A stretch of DNA of 64,000 nt from Streptacidiphilus sp. ASG 303 (GTDB lineage Bacteria > Actinomycetota > Actinomycetes > Streptomycetales > Streptomycetaceae). The stretch spans positions 1 through 64,000 of the forward strand of contig NZ_JAJLRA010000031.1 in assembly GCF_020991365.1 (NCBI RefSeq), read 5' to 3'. The position numbers were made by a program, and so were the translations under genes. How positions within the stretch are numbered: the first letter of the stretch is position 1; each line of letters starts with the position of its first letter. Below, piece after piece: positions 37,868-48,234 of this stretch. The notes below the pieces were generated by a model. It made no database searches. It had not been told where the DNA came from and saw nothing but the letters and a program-made list of their open reading frames with translations.

Positions 37868-39535
37868 TCAGCTCCCCGGGCGCACCGGGATGGAGCCGAT
37901 GAAGGTCTCGGACGGGGCGAGCGAGGTGAAGAAGTCGTTGCCCTTGTCGTCGACCACGACGAACGCCGGGAAGTCCTCGACCTCGATCCGCCAGACCGCC
38001 TCCATGCCGAGTTCGGCGTACTCCAGCACCTCGACCTTGCGGATGCAGTCCTGGGCGAGGCGGGCGGCCGGGCCGCCGATGGAGCCCAGGTAGAAGCCGC
38101 CGTGCTTGGCGCAGGCGTCGGTGACCTGCTGCGAGCGGTTGCCCTTCGCGAGCATCACGAAGGAGCCGCCGGCGGCCTGGAACTGCTCCACGTAGGAGTC
38201 CATCCGCCCGGCCGTGGTGGGGCCGAAGGAGCCGGAGGCGAAGCCCTCGGGGGTCTTGGCCGGGCCCGCGTAGTACACCGGGTGGTCCTGGAGGTACTGC
38301 GGCATGCCCTCGCCCGCGTCCAGCCGCTCCTTGATCTTGGCGTGGGCGATGTCGCGCGCCACGACCAGGGTGCCGGTGAGCGACAGGCGGGTCTTCACGG
38401 GGTACTTCGACAGCTCGGCGCGGATCTCGTCCATCGGCCGGTTCAGGTCGATGCGGACGACCTCGTCGTCCAGCTCGTCCTCGGTGGTGTCGGGCAGGTA
38501 CCGCGCCGGGTCGGTCTCCAGCTGCTCCAGGAAGACGCCCTCGGCGGTGATCTTCCCGAGCGCCTGGCGGTCGGCGGAGCAGGAGACCGCGATGGCGACC
38601 GGGCAGGAGGCGCCGTGGCGCGGCAGCCGCACCACCCGCACGTCGTGGCAGAAGTACTTGCCGCCGAACTGCGCGCCGATCCCGATCCGCTGGGTCAGCT
38701 CGTGGACCTTCTTCTCCAGCTCCAGGTCGCGGAAGCCGTGGCCGGTCGGCGAGCCCTCGGTGGGCAGCTCGTCCAGGTAGTGCGCGGAGGCGTACTTGGC
38801 GGTCTTCAGCGCGAACTCGGCGCTGGTGCCGCCGACCACGATCGCCAGGTGGTACGGCGGGCAGGCGGCGGTGCCCAGCGAGCGGATCTTCTCCTCCAGG
38901 AAGGAGAGCATCCGCTTCTCGTTGAGGACGGCCTTGGTCTCCTGGTAGAGGAACGACTTGTTGGCGCTGCCGCCGCCCTTGGCCATGAAGAGGAACTTGT
39001 AGGCGTCGCTGTCGGTCGCGTACAGCTCGATCTGGGCTGGCAGGTTGGAGCCGGTGTTGCGCTCGTCCCACATGGTCAGCGGGGCCATCTGCGAGTAGCG
39101 CAGGTTGAGCTTCGTGTACGCGTCGAAGACGCCGCGCGAGACGGCCTCCTCGTCGCGGCCGGCGGTGAGGACGTTCTGGCCGCGCTTGCCCATGACGATG
39201 GCGGTGCCGGTGTCCTGGCACATGGGGAGGACGCCCGCGGCGGCGATGTTGGCGTTCTTCAGCAGGTCCAGCGCCACGAAGCGGTCGTTGGGGCTGGACT
39301 CCGGGTCGTCCAGGATGCGCCGCAGCTGCGCCAGGTGGGCCGGGCGCAGGTAGTGCGAGATGTCGTGCATCGCCTCGGCGGTGAGCCGGCGCAGCGCCTC
39401 GGGCTCGACCTGGAGGAAGCGGCGGCCGCCCGCCTCGAAGGTGGAGACGCCCTCGGTGGTGATCAGGCGGTACGGGGTGGGGTCGGCACCCAGCGGGAGA
39501 AGGTCGGAGTAGGCGAACTCTGGCATGGCGGCCAT
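37868..39535 (-). CDS. class I fumarate hydratase (4Fe-4S)
   Basis: 555 residues, ATG at 39533-39535 with GAGGA upstream (second ATG nine bases in). Iron-sulfur fumarase of the FumA/FumB single-chain type. [19 protein letters not shown] holds the first cluster cysteine, [16 protein letters not shown] and [16 protein letters not shown] contain further cysteines near the expected cluster ligands, and the C-terminal beta domain includes [16 protein letters not shown]. The cluster is labile to oxygen and superoxide. It is placed beside a stable FumC, a pairing known in E. coli, where FumC backs up FumA under oxidative or iron stress. Confidence 0.96.
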   Translation of the reverse strand: MAAMPEFAYSDLLPLGADPTPYRLITTEGVSTFEAGGRRFLQVEPEALRRLTAEAMHDISHYLRPAHLAQLRRILDDPESSPNDRFVALDLLKNANIAAAGVLPMCQDTGTAIVMGKRGQNVLTAGRDEEAVSRGVFDAYTKLNLRYSQMAPLTMWDERNTGSNLPAQIELYATDSDAYKFLFMAKGGGSANKSFLYQETKAVLNEKRMLSFLEEKIRSLGTAACPPYHLAIVVGGTSAEFALKTAKYASAHYLDELPTEGSPTGHGFRDLELEKKVHELTQRIGIGAQFGGKYFCHDVRVVRLPRHGASCPVAIAVSCSADRQALGKITAEGVFLEQLETDPARYLPDTTEDELDDEVVRIDLNRPMDEIRAELSKYPVKTRLSLTGTLVVARDIAHAKIKERLDAGEGMPQYLQDHPVYYAGPAKTPEGFASGSFGPTTAGRMDSYVEQFQAAGGSFVMLAKGNRSQQVTDACAKHGGFYLGSIGGPAARLAQDCIRKVEVLEYAELGMEAVWRIEVEDFPAFVVVDDKGNDFFTSLAPSETFIGSIPVRPGS

Positions 39536-39710
39536 CGGCGGGTGGTCCTCACTGACTGCGGTCTGTCCGCTGACTGCGGTGCTGGGTCGACGTCGACGAA
39601 GCGCCTTCCAGGTTAGAGGGCCGCCCGCGGCCGGACCGGGCCAGGTGGCCCCGCGTGACCGGGCTCACCCGGAGCCGCCCGATCTGCTGTTCGGCGGGGG
39701 TCCTGCTGAC

Positions 39711-39716
39711 TAGCCT
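39711..39716 (+). promoter_or_regulatory. -10 box of a probable leaderless DUF1707 gene promoter
   Basis: TAGCCT followed by GGGGCC and then the GTG start at 39723; six-base gap, no separate ribosome site. Confidence 0.55.
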
Positions 39717-39722
39717 GGGGCC

Positions 39723-40460
39723 GTGGAGAACTCGCCTGCCCAGGACCCCGCGGCCCCGGACCCGGCCGCCCAGGCCCAGGCCGCCCCGGACCTGCTCGCC
39801 CAGCGCACCGCGCCGCCGGTGCCGATGACCAAGCCCGTCGCCGAACCCGACCTGCGCGCCTCCGACGCCGACCGCGAGCGCGTCGCCGACGTCCTCCGGG
39901 ACGCCTTCGCCGAGGGCCGGATCGACGCGGACGAGCACGCCGAGCGCATCGAGGCCGCGTACGCGGCGAAGACGCTGCGCGAGCTGGAACCGCTGACCCT
40001 CGACCTCCCGGCGCACCGCCCCGGCGCGGCGCCGCGCCCGGCCGCCGCGCCCGCCGGCCCGCCGCCGCCCCCCGCCCGCTCCTACGCGCCGAACGCGGTG
40101 GCGGTCTTCGGCGGGGCCGTCCGCAAGGGCCGCTGGCGGGTGGGCCCGCACATCAGGGCGGTCGCGGTCTTCGGCGGGGTGGAGATCGACCTGACCGACG
40201 CCGTCTTCGAGTCGCCCGAGGTGGTCATCGACGTCACCGCGGTCTTCGGCGGGGTCGAGATCAGGGTGCCGGACAACGTCTCGCTGCACGGCGGCGGGGC
40301 CGGGGTCTTCGGCGGCTTCGACGTCCGCGAGCAGACCGCGGAGGACCCGTACGCGCCGGTGGTGCGGGTGCGCGGCGCCGCGGTCTTCGGCGGGGTCGAG
40401 GCCCGGGCGAAGCGGGGGAAGCAGCTCAAGGAGTGGGTGCGCAAGCAGCTCGGCTCCTGA
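39723..40460 (+). CDS. DUF1707 protein with LiaF-like C-terminal domain
   Basis: 245 residues from GTG 39723. An Ala/Pro tail of about 38 residues precedes a DUF1707 domain (about 38-90: LRASDADRERVADVLRDAFAEGRIDADEHAERIEAAYAAKT, represented by SDADRERVADVL and GRIDADEHAERIE). The C-terminal domain repeats a VFGG strand-turn: AVFGGAV, AVFGGVEIDL, AVFGGVEIRV, GVFGGFDV, AVFGGVEA, the beta-solenoid pattern of the LiaF/DUF2154 cell-envelope response family. No membrane helix. Likely a cell-wall stress accessory; partner unknown. The message is probably leaderless. Confidence 0.88.
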   Translation: MENSPAQDPAAPDPAAQAQAAPDLLAQRTAPPVPMTKPVAEPDLRASDADRERVADVLRDAFAEGRIDADEHAERIEAAYAAKTLRELEPLTLDLPAHRPGAAPRPAAAPAGPPPPPARSYAPNAVAVFGGAVRKGRWRVGPHIRAVAVFGGVEIDLTDAVFESPEVVIDVTAVFGGVEIRVPDNVSLHGGGAGVFGGFDVREQTAEDPYAPVVRVRGAAVFGGVEARAKRGKQLKEWVRKQLGS

Positions 40461-40877
40461 CGGGGGCCCCGGCACCGGTCCCGGACCGCAGCCCCCGGCC
40501 CCTGGCCTCGGCCCCCGGCCCCCGGCCCTCGGCCCCGGACCGCGGGCCGGATCCGGGGCGGGGTGCCGGAGCGGTGTGCCGGGGGGCGGGACGTGCGGGG
40601 GAGGGGCGTGCGGGAGGCGCGCCCCGGCGCATGTGCCACATGCACACGCCTCGTCACGCCGGGCCCGCCTCCTTGACTTTTGGTGGAAAGAGTTGGGCGG
40701 CAACTGCGTGTGGTGTGCATGAATCGGCGTACCGCCGGGTAGTTCCTCCTCCACATCGTCTGTTGTGCGGCTGTGGGTTCCGCAGGGTCTGTGAGTCGGC
40801 CGAGGGTAGCTGCGGAACGTGATCGTCCGGTCGCACACTGGCACGAGCCCCCGCCGAGCCGTCGTCAGGAGTACCCC
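40461..40877 (+). other. intergenic region upstream of the wbl gene
   Basis: 417 bases. The left 150 bases are low-complexity C/G runs (GGCCCCCGGCCC-like). The right half, about 40660-40860, is of mixed composition with T-rich patches, the usual look of a regulated streptomycete promoter. CAGGAG at 40866-40871 is the ribosome site for the GTG at 40878. No gene is seen. Confidence 0.5.
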
Positions 40878-41285
40878 GTGCTGCACCCGATCGAGTCCAC
40901 GAAGAGCGCCACCGACCAGAGCGTTCCGGGGCAGTTCAGCCCCAGCCAGAGCGGACAGCAGAGCGGGCAGCACGCGGACGACACCCCCTGGCACTCCGGA
41001 GCCGCCTGCCGCCGGGACGAGGCCGGGCTCTTCTTCGCGCCCTCCAAGGAGCCCACCGCCGCCCGGCTGGCCCGGGAGGAGGCGGCCAAGCGGGTCTGCG
41101 CCCGCTGCCCCGTCCTGCTGGAGTGCCGCGAGCACGCGCTCGCCCAGCCGGAGCCGTACGGCGTGTGGGGCGGCCTGACCGCCGCCGAGCGCCGGGTCGT
41201 GCTCGCCCGGCGCAGGCGCCGCGAGGTCGAGCTCCGCGCCGACGTCCAGCGCGCCTCGCGCGGGCGCATCGCGGCCGCCGGGTGA
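40878..41285 (+). CDS. WhiB-like (Wbl) iron-sulfur regulatory protein
   Basis: 135 residues from GTG 40878, six bases after AGGAG; the longer in-frame start is not needed. Four cysteines, Cys44, Cys74, Cys77 and Cys83 (C-x29-C-x2-C-x5-C), bind the 4Fe-4S cluster. YGVWGGLTAAER is the Wbl turn that contacts sigma region 4, and the basic tail ARRRRREVELRADVQRASRGR binds DNA. The first 35 residues are Ser/Gln-rich. Wbl proteins act in development, redox and antibiotic resistance; which paralog this is cannot be told safely. Confidence 0.95.
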   Translation: MLHPIESTKSATDQSVPGQFSPSQSGQQSGQHADDTPWHSGAACRRDEAGLFFAPSKEPTAARLAREEAAKRVCARCPVLLECREHALAQPEPYGVWGGLTAAERRVVLARRRRREVELRADVQRASRGRIAAAG

Positions 41286-41322
41286 CGCCCGGGGGCGGCC
41301 CGGAGGCGGAGAGACAGGACGC

Positions 41323-41340
41323 GCCGGGCGTGCGCCCGGC
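41323..41340. terminator. short stem-loop between wbl and glpX
   Basis: GCCGGGC (41323-41329) and GCCCGGC (41334-41340) around a 4-base loop, between convergent stops at 41285 and 41359. Confidence 0.6.
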
Positions 41341-41358
41341 CCGGCACCCGGCCGGCGC

Positions 41359-42399
41359 TCAGTTGGCGCGGTCGAAGTCCACGGAGCTGTAGGCCCGCAG
41401 CTTGGACAGCTTGTGGGTGGAGTGGATCTCGCGGATGGTGCCGCTCTTGGAGCGCATCACCAGCGAGCTGGTGGTGGCCGTCTCGGAGCGGTAGCGCACC
41501 CCGCGCAGCAGCTCGCCGTCGGTGATGCCGGTGGCGACGAAGAAGACGTTCTCGCCGCTGACCAGGTCGTCGGTGCTCAGCACCCGGTCCAGGTCGTGCC
41601 CGGCGTCCAGCGCCTTCTGCCGCTCCTGCTCGTCCTTGGGCCACAGCCGGCCCTGGATGACGCCGCCCATGCACTTCATGGCGCACGCGGCGATGATGCC
41701 CTCGGGGGTGCCGCCGACGCCCAGCAGCAGGTCCACGCCGGTGCTCTCGCGGGCCGCCATGATGGCGCCGGCGACGTCGCCGTCCGAGATGAACTTGATC
41801 CGCGCGCCCGCCTCGCGGACCTCCTTGGCCAGGCCCTCGTGGCGCGGGCGGTCCAGGATGACCACGGTGATGTTCTCCACCGCGGTGCCCTTCGCCTTGG
41901 CGACCCGGCGGATGTTGACCGCCGCCGGAGCGGTGATGTCGACGAACTCGGCCGCCTCGGGGCCCGTCACCAGCTTGTCCATGTAGAAGACCGCGCTGGG
42001 GTCGAACATCGTGCCGCGGTCGGCCACCGCCAGCACCGAGACCGCGTTGTTCATGCCCTTGGCGGTGAGGGTGGTGCCGTCGACCGGGTCGACCGCCACG
42101 TCGCACTCCGCGCCGGTCCCGTCGCCGACCCGCTCGCCGTTGTACAGCATGGGGGCCTCGTCCTTCTCCCCCTCCCCGATGACGACGACGCCGTTCATCG
42201 AGACGGTGTGGACGAGGGCGCGCATGGCCTTCACGGCCGCGCCGTCGGCCCCGTTCTTGTCCCCGCGGCCGACCCAGCGGCCCGCCGCCATCGCGGCGGC
42301 CTCCGTGACGCGGACGAGCTCCAGGGCCAGGTTGCGGTCGGGGGCCTCGGGGGCCACCTCCAGCTGCGCCGGAAGGTTGTGGTTCGTGTGGGCGGTCAT
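41359..42399 (-). CDS. glpX: class II fructose-1,6-bisphosphatase
   Basis: 346 residues from ATG 42397-42399; upstream in-frame ATG candidates are rejected because GAGAGG lies eight bases before this one and homologs begin here. GlpX removes the 1-phosphate of fructose-1,6-bisphosphate, the committed gluconeogenic step. Metal-site motifs: [33 protein letters not shown], and [31 protein letters not shown] is the substrate loop. It complements pckA in this window. Confidence 0.96.
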   Translation of the reverse strand: MTAHTNHNLPAQLEVAPEAPDRNLALELVRVTEAAAMAAGRWVGRGDKNGADGAAVKAMRALVHTVSMNGVVVIGEGEKDEAPMLYNGERVGDGTGAECDVAVDPVDGTTLTAKGMNNAVSVLAVADRGTMFDPSAVFYMDKLVTGPEAAEFVDITAPAAVNIRRVAKAKGTAVENITVVILDRPRHEGLAKEVREAGARIKFISDGDVAGAIMAARESTGVDLLLGVGGTPEGIIAACAMKCMGGVIQGRLWPKDEQERQKALDAGHDLDRVLSTDDLVSGENVFFVATGITDGELLRGVRYRSETATTSSLVMRSKSGTIREIHSTHKLSKLRAYSSVDFDRAN

Positions 42400-42580
42400 C
42401 AGCGGTACCTCTCTGTACGCGACGGCCGGAATGAGGGTGGGCCGATCGTATCCGTGCCGCGCGAGGCCTGTCTGTGGCGCAGCACCCGTCGTGGGCTGCA
42501 CCGATGCCGGTAGCCTGCCCGGACCGCGGCGGCGCACCCCGGTTGCGGGGAAGCGGCCCGGTATGGGTCACCATGGGGGC

Positions 42581-43105
42581 GTGGCGAGTGATGCGAAGGC
42601 GAAGAGGGGCCGGCAGACGGTGCGGGACATGGTCCTGTCCCTGCTGGCGGTCGGAGCGGTGGCCGCGGTGGTGTACGTGTTCATCCCGCACTCGGGCGGG
42701 GAGCCGGTGAGGACGGTGTCGTACGGCACCGAGCTGGCGACGGCCCGCCGGGCCGCCCCCTACCCCGTCCTGGCCCCGCAGGGCCTGCCCGCGCAGTGGC
42801 GGGCCACCTCGGTGCGGTACAGCGCCGACGACGGCGGGCACGCCACCTGGCACCTGGGCTTCATCACCCCCTCCGGCCGCTACGCCGCGGTCGAGCAGAG
42901 CGACGACTCGGCGGGGTCCGTGGTCCGCGCCCAGGTCCAGGGCGCGCGGCCGGACGGCACCGCCCCGGTCGCCGGCCGGCCGTGGGCCCGCTACCAGGGG
43001 ACCCGGTACCGCGCCCTGGTCGTGGACGGGAAGGGCGGCACCACCGCCGTCACCGGCACCGCGACCTACCAGGAGCTGGCCCGGCTCGCGCAGTCGCTGC
43101 GCTGA
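42581..43105 (+). CDS. DUF4245 membrane-anchored protein
   Basis: 174 residues from GTG 42581; ATG 42563 in frame would add MGHHGG. A short basic N-terminus (ASDAKAKRGRQTVRD) precedes one membrane helix (MVLSLLAVGAVAAVVYVFI) and an extracytoplasmic domain ending in TGTATYQELARLAQSLR. DUF4245 has no known function. It is divergent from glpX, a conserved neighbour. TAGCCT near 42512 is a candidate -10. Confidence 0.88.
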   Translation: MASDAKAKRGRQTVRDMVLSLLAVGAVAAVVYVFIPHSGGEPVRTVSYGTELATARRAAPYPVLAPQGLPAQWRATSVRYSADDGGHATWHLGFITPSGRYAAVEQSDDSAGSVVRAQVQGARPDGTAPVAGRPWARYQGTRYRALVVDGKGGTTAVTGTATYQELARLAQSLR

Positions 43106-43161
43106 CCCCGCCCGGCCCGGCCCGGCCCCGCGCCCGCCGCGCCGCCGGCCCCGGACGCGTC

Positions 43162-43191
43162 GGAGGCCCCACCGGTCCCGGTAGGGCCTCC
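43162..43191. terminator. stem-loop between DUF4245 and nitroreductase genes
   Basis: GGAGGCCC (43162-43169) and GGGCCTCC (43184-43191) pair, with a smaller inner stem ACC/GGT. It lies between convergent stops at 43105 and 43229. Confidence 0.65.
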
Positions 43192-43228
43192 CGTGCGCCG
43201 CGGTGCCGCGGCGTGGTGCGTCGGACCG

Positions 43229-43840
43229 TCAGACGGTGGTGACGACCTCGTCGTACTCCAGGCGCGGCAGACGGGGGCGCCAGGAGTTCTCGGCCGCACG
43301 GCCGATGTTGACCACGGCGAGGACGCCGTGGTTCCCCTCGGGGAAGAACTCCTTGGTGATCCCCTCGGCCTCGAAGCCGGTCATCGGGCCGGCGGCCAGG
43401 CCGGCGGCGCGCACGCCCAGGATGAAGTAGCCGACCTGGAGGGCCGCGTTGAAGGCGCCGGCCCGCTCGCGGACCGGGCGCTCGCTGAAGAGCAGGTCCT
43501 TGGCCTGCGGCATCACCGGGAAGAGCCGCGGCAGTTCCTCGTGGAACTCGTGGTCGGTGGCGAGGACCGCGACCAGCGGCGCCTTGGAGGTCTTCTCCTT
43601 GTTGCCGTCCCACATGTGGGCGACCAGCCTCTCGCGGGCCTCGGCCGAACGGACCAGGAGGACGCGCAGCGGCTGCTTGTTGTAGGCCGTCGGCGCGTAC
43701 TTGACCAGGTCGTAGATCGCGCGCACCTGCTCGTCGGTCACCGGCTCGTCGGTGAAGGCGCCGACCGTGTGGGCCTCGCGGAAGAGCAGGTCCTGCGCGG
43801 CGGGGTCCAGGGCCAGGATGTCGTTGGCGGCGGTCGTCAT
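43229..43840 (-). CDS. nitroreductase-family protein (RutE / malonic semialdehyde reductase-like)
   Basis: 203 residues from ATG 43838-43840, nine bases after GAGGTG; an in-frame extension to 43921 is not needed. FMN-dependent NADPH oxidoreductase fold: FTDEPVTDEQVRAIYDLVKYAPTAYNKQPLRVLLV, represented here by the P-T-A-Y-N-K-Q-P segment that binds the FMN, plus NAALQVGYFILGVRAAGLAAGPMTGF and EFFPEGNHGVLAVVNIG. This matches RutE/YdfG-partner enzymes that reduce 3-oxopropanoate or nitroaromatics. The natural substrate is unknown. Confidence 0.9.
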   Translation of the reverse strand: MTTAANDILALDPAAQDLLFREAHTVGAFTDEPVTDEQVRAIYDLVKYAPTAYNKQPLRVLLVRSAEARERLVAHMWDGNKEKTSKAPLVAVLATDHEFHEELPRLFPVMPQAKDLLFSERPVRERAGAFNAALQVGYFILGVRAAGLAAGPMTGFEAEGITKEFFPEGNHGVLAVVNIGRAAENSWRPRLPRLEYDEVVTTV

Positions 43841-44000
43841 CGGGGAATCCACCTCGTGGGCTCGTCGGCGGGCGGCCGGGTTGCCGCCCGTCCGCCACAA
43901 CATAGGTGAACATTCAACCATTCCCGCCGTGCATGACGTGCGCCGCTCCGCGGTGCGCGGGTCCGGTTGCGCGGCGGCCCCTGTCCGTCGGCCCCGCCGG

Positions 44001-44246
44001 TCACTCCTCCGGGCCGGACCCCCCGCCGTCGGCGGCCAGGGCCGCGTCCAGCCGCTCCCGGGCCCCGTCCAGCCACCGCCGGCACACCCCGGCCAGCTGC
44101 TCGCCCCGCTCCCAGAGCGCCAGCGACTCCTCCAGCGTGGTGCCGCCCGTCTCCAGCCGCCGCACCACGTCCAGCAGCGCGTCGCGCGCCTGCTCGTAGC
44201 CCAGCGTGCCGTCCGCGCCGCCCTGCGGGGTCTCCTTCTTCGCCAT
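44001..44246 (-). CDS. xseB: exonuclease VII small subunit
   Basis: 81 residues from ATG 44244-44246. Typical XseB: LGYEQARDALLDVVRRLETGGTTLEESLALWERGEQLAGVC, a two-helix coiled coil. The protein binds the large subunit in a multimeric single-strand DNA exonuclease. TACGCT on the minus strand lies seven bases upstream, so it has its own leaderless promoter rather than reading through from xseA, which is unusual since xseA-xseB are normally one operon. A GNAT gene on the other strand separates them. Confidence 0.95.
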   Translation of the reverse strand: MAKKETPQGGADGTLGYEQARDALLDVVRRLETGGTTLEESLALWERGEQLAGVCRRWLDGARERLDAALAADGGGSGPEE

Positions 44247-44253
44247 GGCTGCC

Positions 44254-44259
44254 AGCGTA
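44254..44259 (-). promoter_or_regulatory. -10 box of a leaderless xseB promoter
   Basis: Minus-strand TACGCT followed by seven bases and the xseB ATG, with no ribosome site. Confidence 0.5.
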
Positions 44260-44370
44260 GGGGGCGCCGCCCACACGGGCCGCCCGCCCGGCCGCAGGAA
44301 CGGCGGACCGCCGGCGGCCCGGCGGCCCGGCGGAGCGGTGGAGCGGTTGGCGGGGGCCCGGTCCGCCGAC

Positions 44371-44376
44371 TACCGT
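44371..44376 (+). promoter_or_regulatory. -10 box of a leaderless GNAT gene promoter
   Basis: TACCGT, then CCGGCC, then the ATG at 44383. Confidence 0.5.
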
Positions 44377-44382
44377 CCGGCC

Positions 44383-44922
44383 ATGCCCGACGCCCGCCCT
44401 GCCGGTCCCGCCCGGCCCGACGCCCGCCCTGCCGCGCCGGGCGTCCGCGCCGCCCGCCCCGGTGACGCGCCCGAACTGGCCCGGCTGCGCCTGCTGATGT
44501 TCCAGGCCATGGCCGGCGACAGCAGCCGGGTCCGGTCCGGCCCGTGGCAGGACGCCACGGAGGCCCTGCTCCGCCGGGAGCTCGCCGACCCCGGCAGCCG
44601 CTTCGCCGCCTTCGTCACCGACGACCCCGACCGGCCCGGCCGCCTGGCCTCCTGCGCCGTGGGAACCCTGGAACCGCGCCTGCCCGCCCCCGCCCACCCC
44701 GGGGGCCTCTTCGGCTTCGTCTTCAACGTCTGCACCGACCCGGCGCAGCGCGGCCGGGGCCACGCCCGGGCCTGTACCGAGGCACTGCTCGCCTGGTTCG
44801 ACGCGCGCGGCGCCACCCGCGTCGACCTGCACGCCACGCCCGGCGCCGAGGCGCTCTACCGCGGCCTGGGCTTCACCGACCACCCCGTCGCGCTCTCCCG
44901 CACCGTGCCCGCCGGCGGCTGA
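44383..44922 (+). CDS. GNAT-family N-acetyltransferase between xseB and xseA
   Basis: 179 residues from ATG 44383, set by the TACCGT box six bases upstream. Core GNAT domain: [23 protein letters not shown] at the start, [28 protein letters not shown] as motif A with R-G-R-G-H for acetyl-CoA, and [18 protein letters not shown] as motif B. Small-molecule or protein acetylation; substrate unknown. It is on the plus strand while xseB and xseA are on the minus strand either side, so it interrupts what is usually one operon. Confidence 0.9.
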   Translation: MPDARPAGPARPDARPAAPGVRAARPGDAPELARLRLLMFQAMAGDSSRVRSGPWQDATEALLRRELADPGSRFAAFVTDDPDRPGRLASCAVGTLEPRLPAPAHPGGLFGFVFNVCTDPAQRGRGHARACTEALLAWFDARGATRVDLHATPGAEALYRGLGFTDHPVALSRTVPAGG

Positions 44923-44930
44923 GTCCCGGC

Positions 44931-46208
44931 TCAGTCCCGGCCGTCCCCCGCGTCGGTGCCGGACGCGCTGCCGGACCCCGTACCGGCGCCGGACGCACCG
45001 GCCCCGGAGACCGTCACCGTGAAGCCGCCCTCGGCGACCCGGGCGCGCAGCTCCTCGCCCGCCGAGACCTCCGCGGCGGCGCGGACCACGGCGCCGTCCG
45101 CCCGCTGCAGCACCGCGTAGCCGCGCCGCAGGGTCGCGGCGGGGGAGAGGGCCACCACCCGGGCCAGGGTGTGCTCCAGCTCGGAGGACGCCCGGTCGAG
45201 CCGGTGGTCCAGGCTGCGGCGGGAGCGGTCCAGCAGCGCCGCGACCTCGGCCTCGCGCTCCTCCACCATGCGCAGCGGCGCCGCCAGCACCGGCCGGCTG
45301 ACGGTCGCGGCCAGGCCCGCCTCCTCCCGCTCGACCCGGGAGCGGACGGCCTGCCGGGCCCGGTCGCGCAGCTGGCCGATCCGGGCCAGCTCCTCGCCGA
45401 CGTCCGGCACCACCCGCTTGGCCGCGTCGGTGGGGGTGGAGGCGCGCAGGTCGGCGACGAAGTCCAGCAGCGGCTGGTCCGGCTCGTGGCCGATGGCGCT
45501 GACCACGGGGGTGCGCGCCGCCGCCACCGTGCGGACCAGCTGCTCGTCGGAGAAGGGCAGCAGGTCCTCGACGCTGCCGCCGCCCCGGGCCACGATGATC
45601 ACGTCCACCTCCGGGTGCTCGTCGAGCTCCCGCACCGCCGCCACGACCTGGGCGACCGCCGACGCCCCCTGCACGGCGACGTTCCGCACCTCGAAGCGGA
45701 CCGCCGGCCAGCGCAGCCGGGCGTTCTCCAGCACGTCGCGCTCGGCCGCCGACGCCCGCCCGGTGACCAGGCCGACGCAGCCCGGCAGGAACGGCAGCGG
45801 CCGCTTGCGGTCGGCCGCGAAGAGCCCCTCCCCGGCCAGCCGCCGCTTCAGCTGCTCCAGCCGCGCCAGCAGCTCGCCCAGCCCCACCGGGCGGATCTCC
45901 GCCGCCCGCAGCGACAGGGTGCCGCGCCCCGCGTACCACTCGGGCTTGGCGTGCACGACGACCCGCGCGCCCTCGGCCACCACGTCGGCGACCGGGTCGA
46001 ACACCCCGCGGAAGCAGGTCACCGTCATGGAGACGTCCTCCGACGGGTCCCGCAGCGTCAGGAAGACCATCCCGGCGCCGGGCCGCCGGCTCAGCTGCGT
46101 GATCTGGCCCTCCACCCACACGGCGCCCAGCCGGTCGATCCAGCCGCCGATCATCGCGGAGACCTTGCCGACCGGGATCGGCGCTTCCGGGGAGGTGTCG
46201 AGGCCCAT
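44931..46208 (-). CDS. xseA: exonuclease VII large subunit
   Basis: 425 residues from ATG 46206-46208. An N-terminal OB-fold ([24 protein letters not shown], about 12-110) binds DNA; the catalytic part has [13 protein letters not shown]-like [22 protein letters not shown] and [20 protein letters not shown] with the active-site residues. A helical extension and a Gly/Ser/Ala tail ([16 protein letters not shown]) end it. The full enzyme degrades single-stranded DNA in both directions. TAGTCT lies six bases from the ATG on the minus strand, so the message is leaderless. Confidence 0.96.
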   Translation of the reverse strand: MGLDTSPEAPIPVGKVSAMIGGWIDRLGAVWVEGQITQLSRRPGAGMVFLTLRDPSEDVSMTVTCFRGVFDPVADVVAEGARVVVHAKPEWYAGRGTLSLRAAEIRPVGLGELLARLEQLKRRLAGEGLFAADRKRPLPFLPGCVGLVTGRASAAERDVLENARLRWPAVRFEVRNVAVQGASAVAQVVAAVRELDEHPEVDVIIVARGGGSVEDLLPFSDEQLVRTVAAARTPVVSAIGHEPDQPLLDFVADLRASTPTDAAKRVVPDVGEELARIGQLRDRARQAVRSRVEREEAGLAATVSRPVLAAPLRMVEEREAEVAALLDRSRRSLDHRLDRASSELEHTLARVVALSPAATLRRGYAVLQRADGAVVRAAAEVSAGEELRARVAEGGFTVTVSGAGASGAGTGSGSASGTDAGDGRD

Positions 46209-46301
46209 GCACCGAGACTAGCGGCGGGCCCCGACACGGGGACCCGGCGGCGGGACCCGGCGGCGGGACCCGGCGGCGGGCGGCGCCGCCGACCGGCCCT
46301 C

Positions 46302-46307
46302 TACGAT
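46302..46307 (+). promoter_or_regulatory. -10 box of a leaderless ispH promoter
   Basis: TACGAT, six bases (GGGGCC), then ATG 46314. A second ATG at 46306 overlaps the box and is in another frame. Confidence 0.55.
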
Positions 46308-46313
46308 GGGGCC

Positions 46314-47300
46314 ATGCCTGCAACCGCCCAGCGCCGCGTCCTGCTCGCCGCCCCCCGCGGCTACTGCGCCGGCGTCGACCGTGCCGTCATCGCCGTGGAG
46401 AAGGCCCTGGAGCAGTACGGGGCGCCCATCTACGTCCGCAAGCAGATCGTGCACAACAAGTACGTCGTGCAGACCCTGGAGAAGAAGGGCGCCGTCTTCG
46501 TCGAGGAGACGGAGGAGGTGCCCGAGGGCTCGATCGTCGTCTTCTCCGCCCACGGCGTCGCGCCGTCCGTGCACGACGAGGCGGAGCGGGGGAGGCTCGC
46601 CACCATCGACGCCACCTGCCCCCTGGTGACCAAGGTCCACAAGGAGGCCGTGCGCTTCGCCGACGAGGACTACGACATCCTCCTCATCGGCCACGAGGGC
46701 CACGAGGAGGTCGTCGGCACCATGGGCGAGGCCCCCGACCGCATCCACCTGGTGGACGGTCCGGAGGACGTGGCGGAGGTCCGGGTCCGCGACGAGTCCA
46801 AGGTCGTCTGGCTCTCCCAGACCACCCTCTCGGTGGACGAGACCATGGCCACCGTCGGCCGGCTCAAGGAGCGCTTCCCCGCCCTGGTCAGCCCGCCCAG
46901 TGACGACATCTGCTACGCCACCCAGAACCGCCAGGTCGTCGTGAAGCAGATCGCCCCCGAGACCGACCTGCTGATCGTGGTCGGCTCGCGGAACTCCTCC
47001 AACTCGGTCCGCCTGGTCGAGGTCGGCCTGGAGTACGGCGCCCGCGCCGCCCACCTGGTCGACTTCGCCGACGAGATCGACGAGGCCTGGCTGGAGGGCG
47101 TCGCCACCGTCGGCGTCACCAGCGGCGCCTCCGTGCCGGAGGTGCTCGTCCAGGGCGTGCTGGAGTGGCTCGCCGCCCGCGGCTACGAGGACGTGCAGAC
47201 CGTGCGCTCGGTCGAGGAGCACCTGCAGTTCTCGCTCCCCAAGGAGCTCCGCCGCGACCTGCGCGCCGAGGCCGCGGGCAGGACGGCCGGACCGGCGTAG
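46314..47300 (+). CDS. ispH: 4-hydroxy-3-methylbut-2-enyl diphosphate reductase
   Basis: 328 residues from ATG 46314. Last enzyme of the MEP pathway, making IPP and DMAPP from HMBPP through a 4Fe-4S cluster bound by Cys18 (PRGYCAGV), Cys102 (IDATCPLV) and Cys200 ([11 protein letters not shown]). [10 protein letters not shown] and [10 protein letters not shown] are substrate-site blocks and Glu in EEVVGT is the proton donor region. Cytoplasmic and essential in most streptomycetes. It is divergent from xseA, each with its own leaderless promoter in the 105-base gap. Confidence 0.97.
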   Translation: MPATAQRRVLLAAPRGYCAGVDRAVIAVEKALEQYGAPIYVRKQIVHNKYVVQTLEKKGAVFVEETEEVPEGSIVVFSAHGVAPSVHDEAERGRLATIDATCPLVTKVHKEAVRFADEDYDILLIGHEGHEEVVGTMGEAPDRIHLVDGPEDVAEVRVRDESKVVWLSQTTLSVDETMATVGRLKERFPALVSPPSDDICYATQNRQVVVKQIAPETDLLIVVGSRNSSNSVRLVEVGLEYGARAAHLVDFADEIDEAWLEGVATVGVTSGASVPEVLVQGVLEWLAARGYEDVQTVRSVEEHLQFSLPKELRRDLRAEAAGRTAGPA

Positions 47301-47468
47301 CCGCGGCGCACGGCAGGGCAGGACTCCGCCGCCCCGCTCCGGGTATCAGACCGGGAGCGGGGCGGCGCAGCGCCCCCCGCGCCGGGCGGCCGGCGGACAC
47401 GGCGGGCGAGGAGCTCCATGGGCGAGGAACCCCACGGGCGGGGAACCGGGCGAGGAACGAGGACGGAC

Positions 47469-48209
<741 letters not shown>

Positions 48210-48210
48210 C

Positions 48211-48234
48211 GCCGCCGCGGACCGCCGCGGCGGC
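48211..48234. terminator. stem-loop after ppgK
   Basis: Perfect 10-base arms at 48211-48220 and 48225-48234 around ACCG, beginning two bases past the ppgK stop. The convergent DUF6542 gene ends at 48324. Confidence 0.65.

Noticed and set aside
46306-46629. alternative frame from the ATG at 46306
   Set aside because: It is out of frame with the ispH domain; its ATG overlaps the -10 box and its translation is Arg/Ser/Thr-rich shadow.
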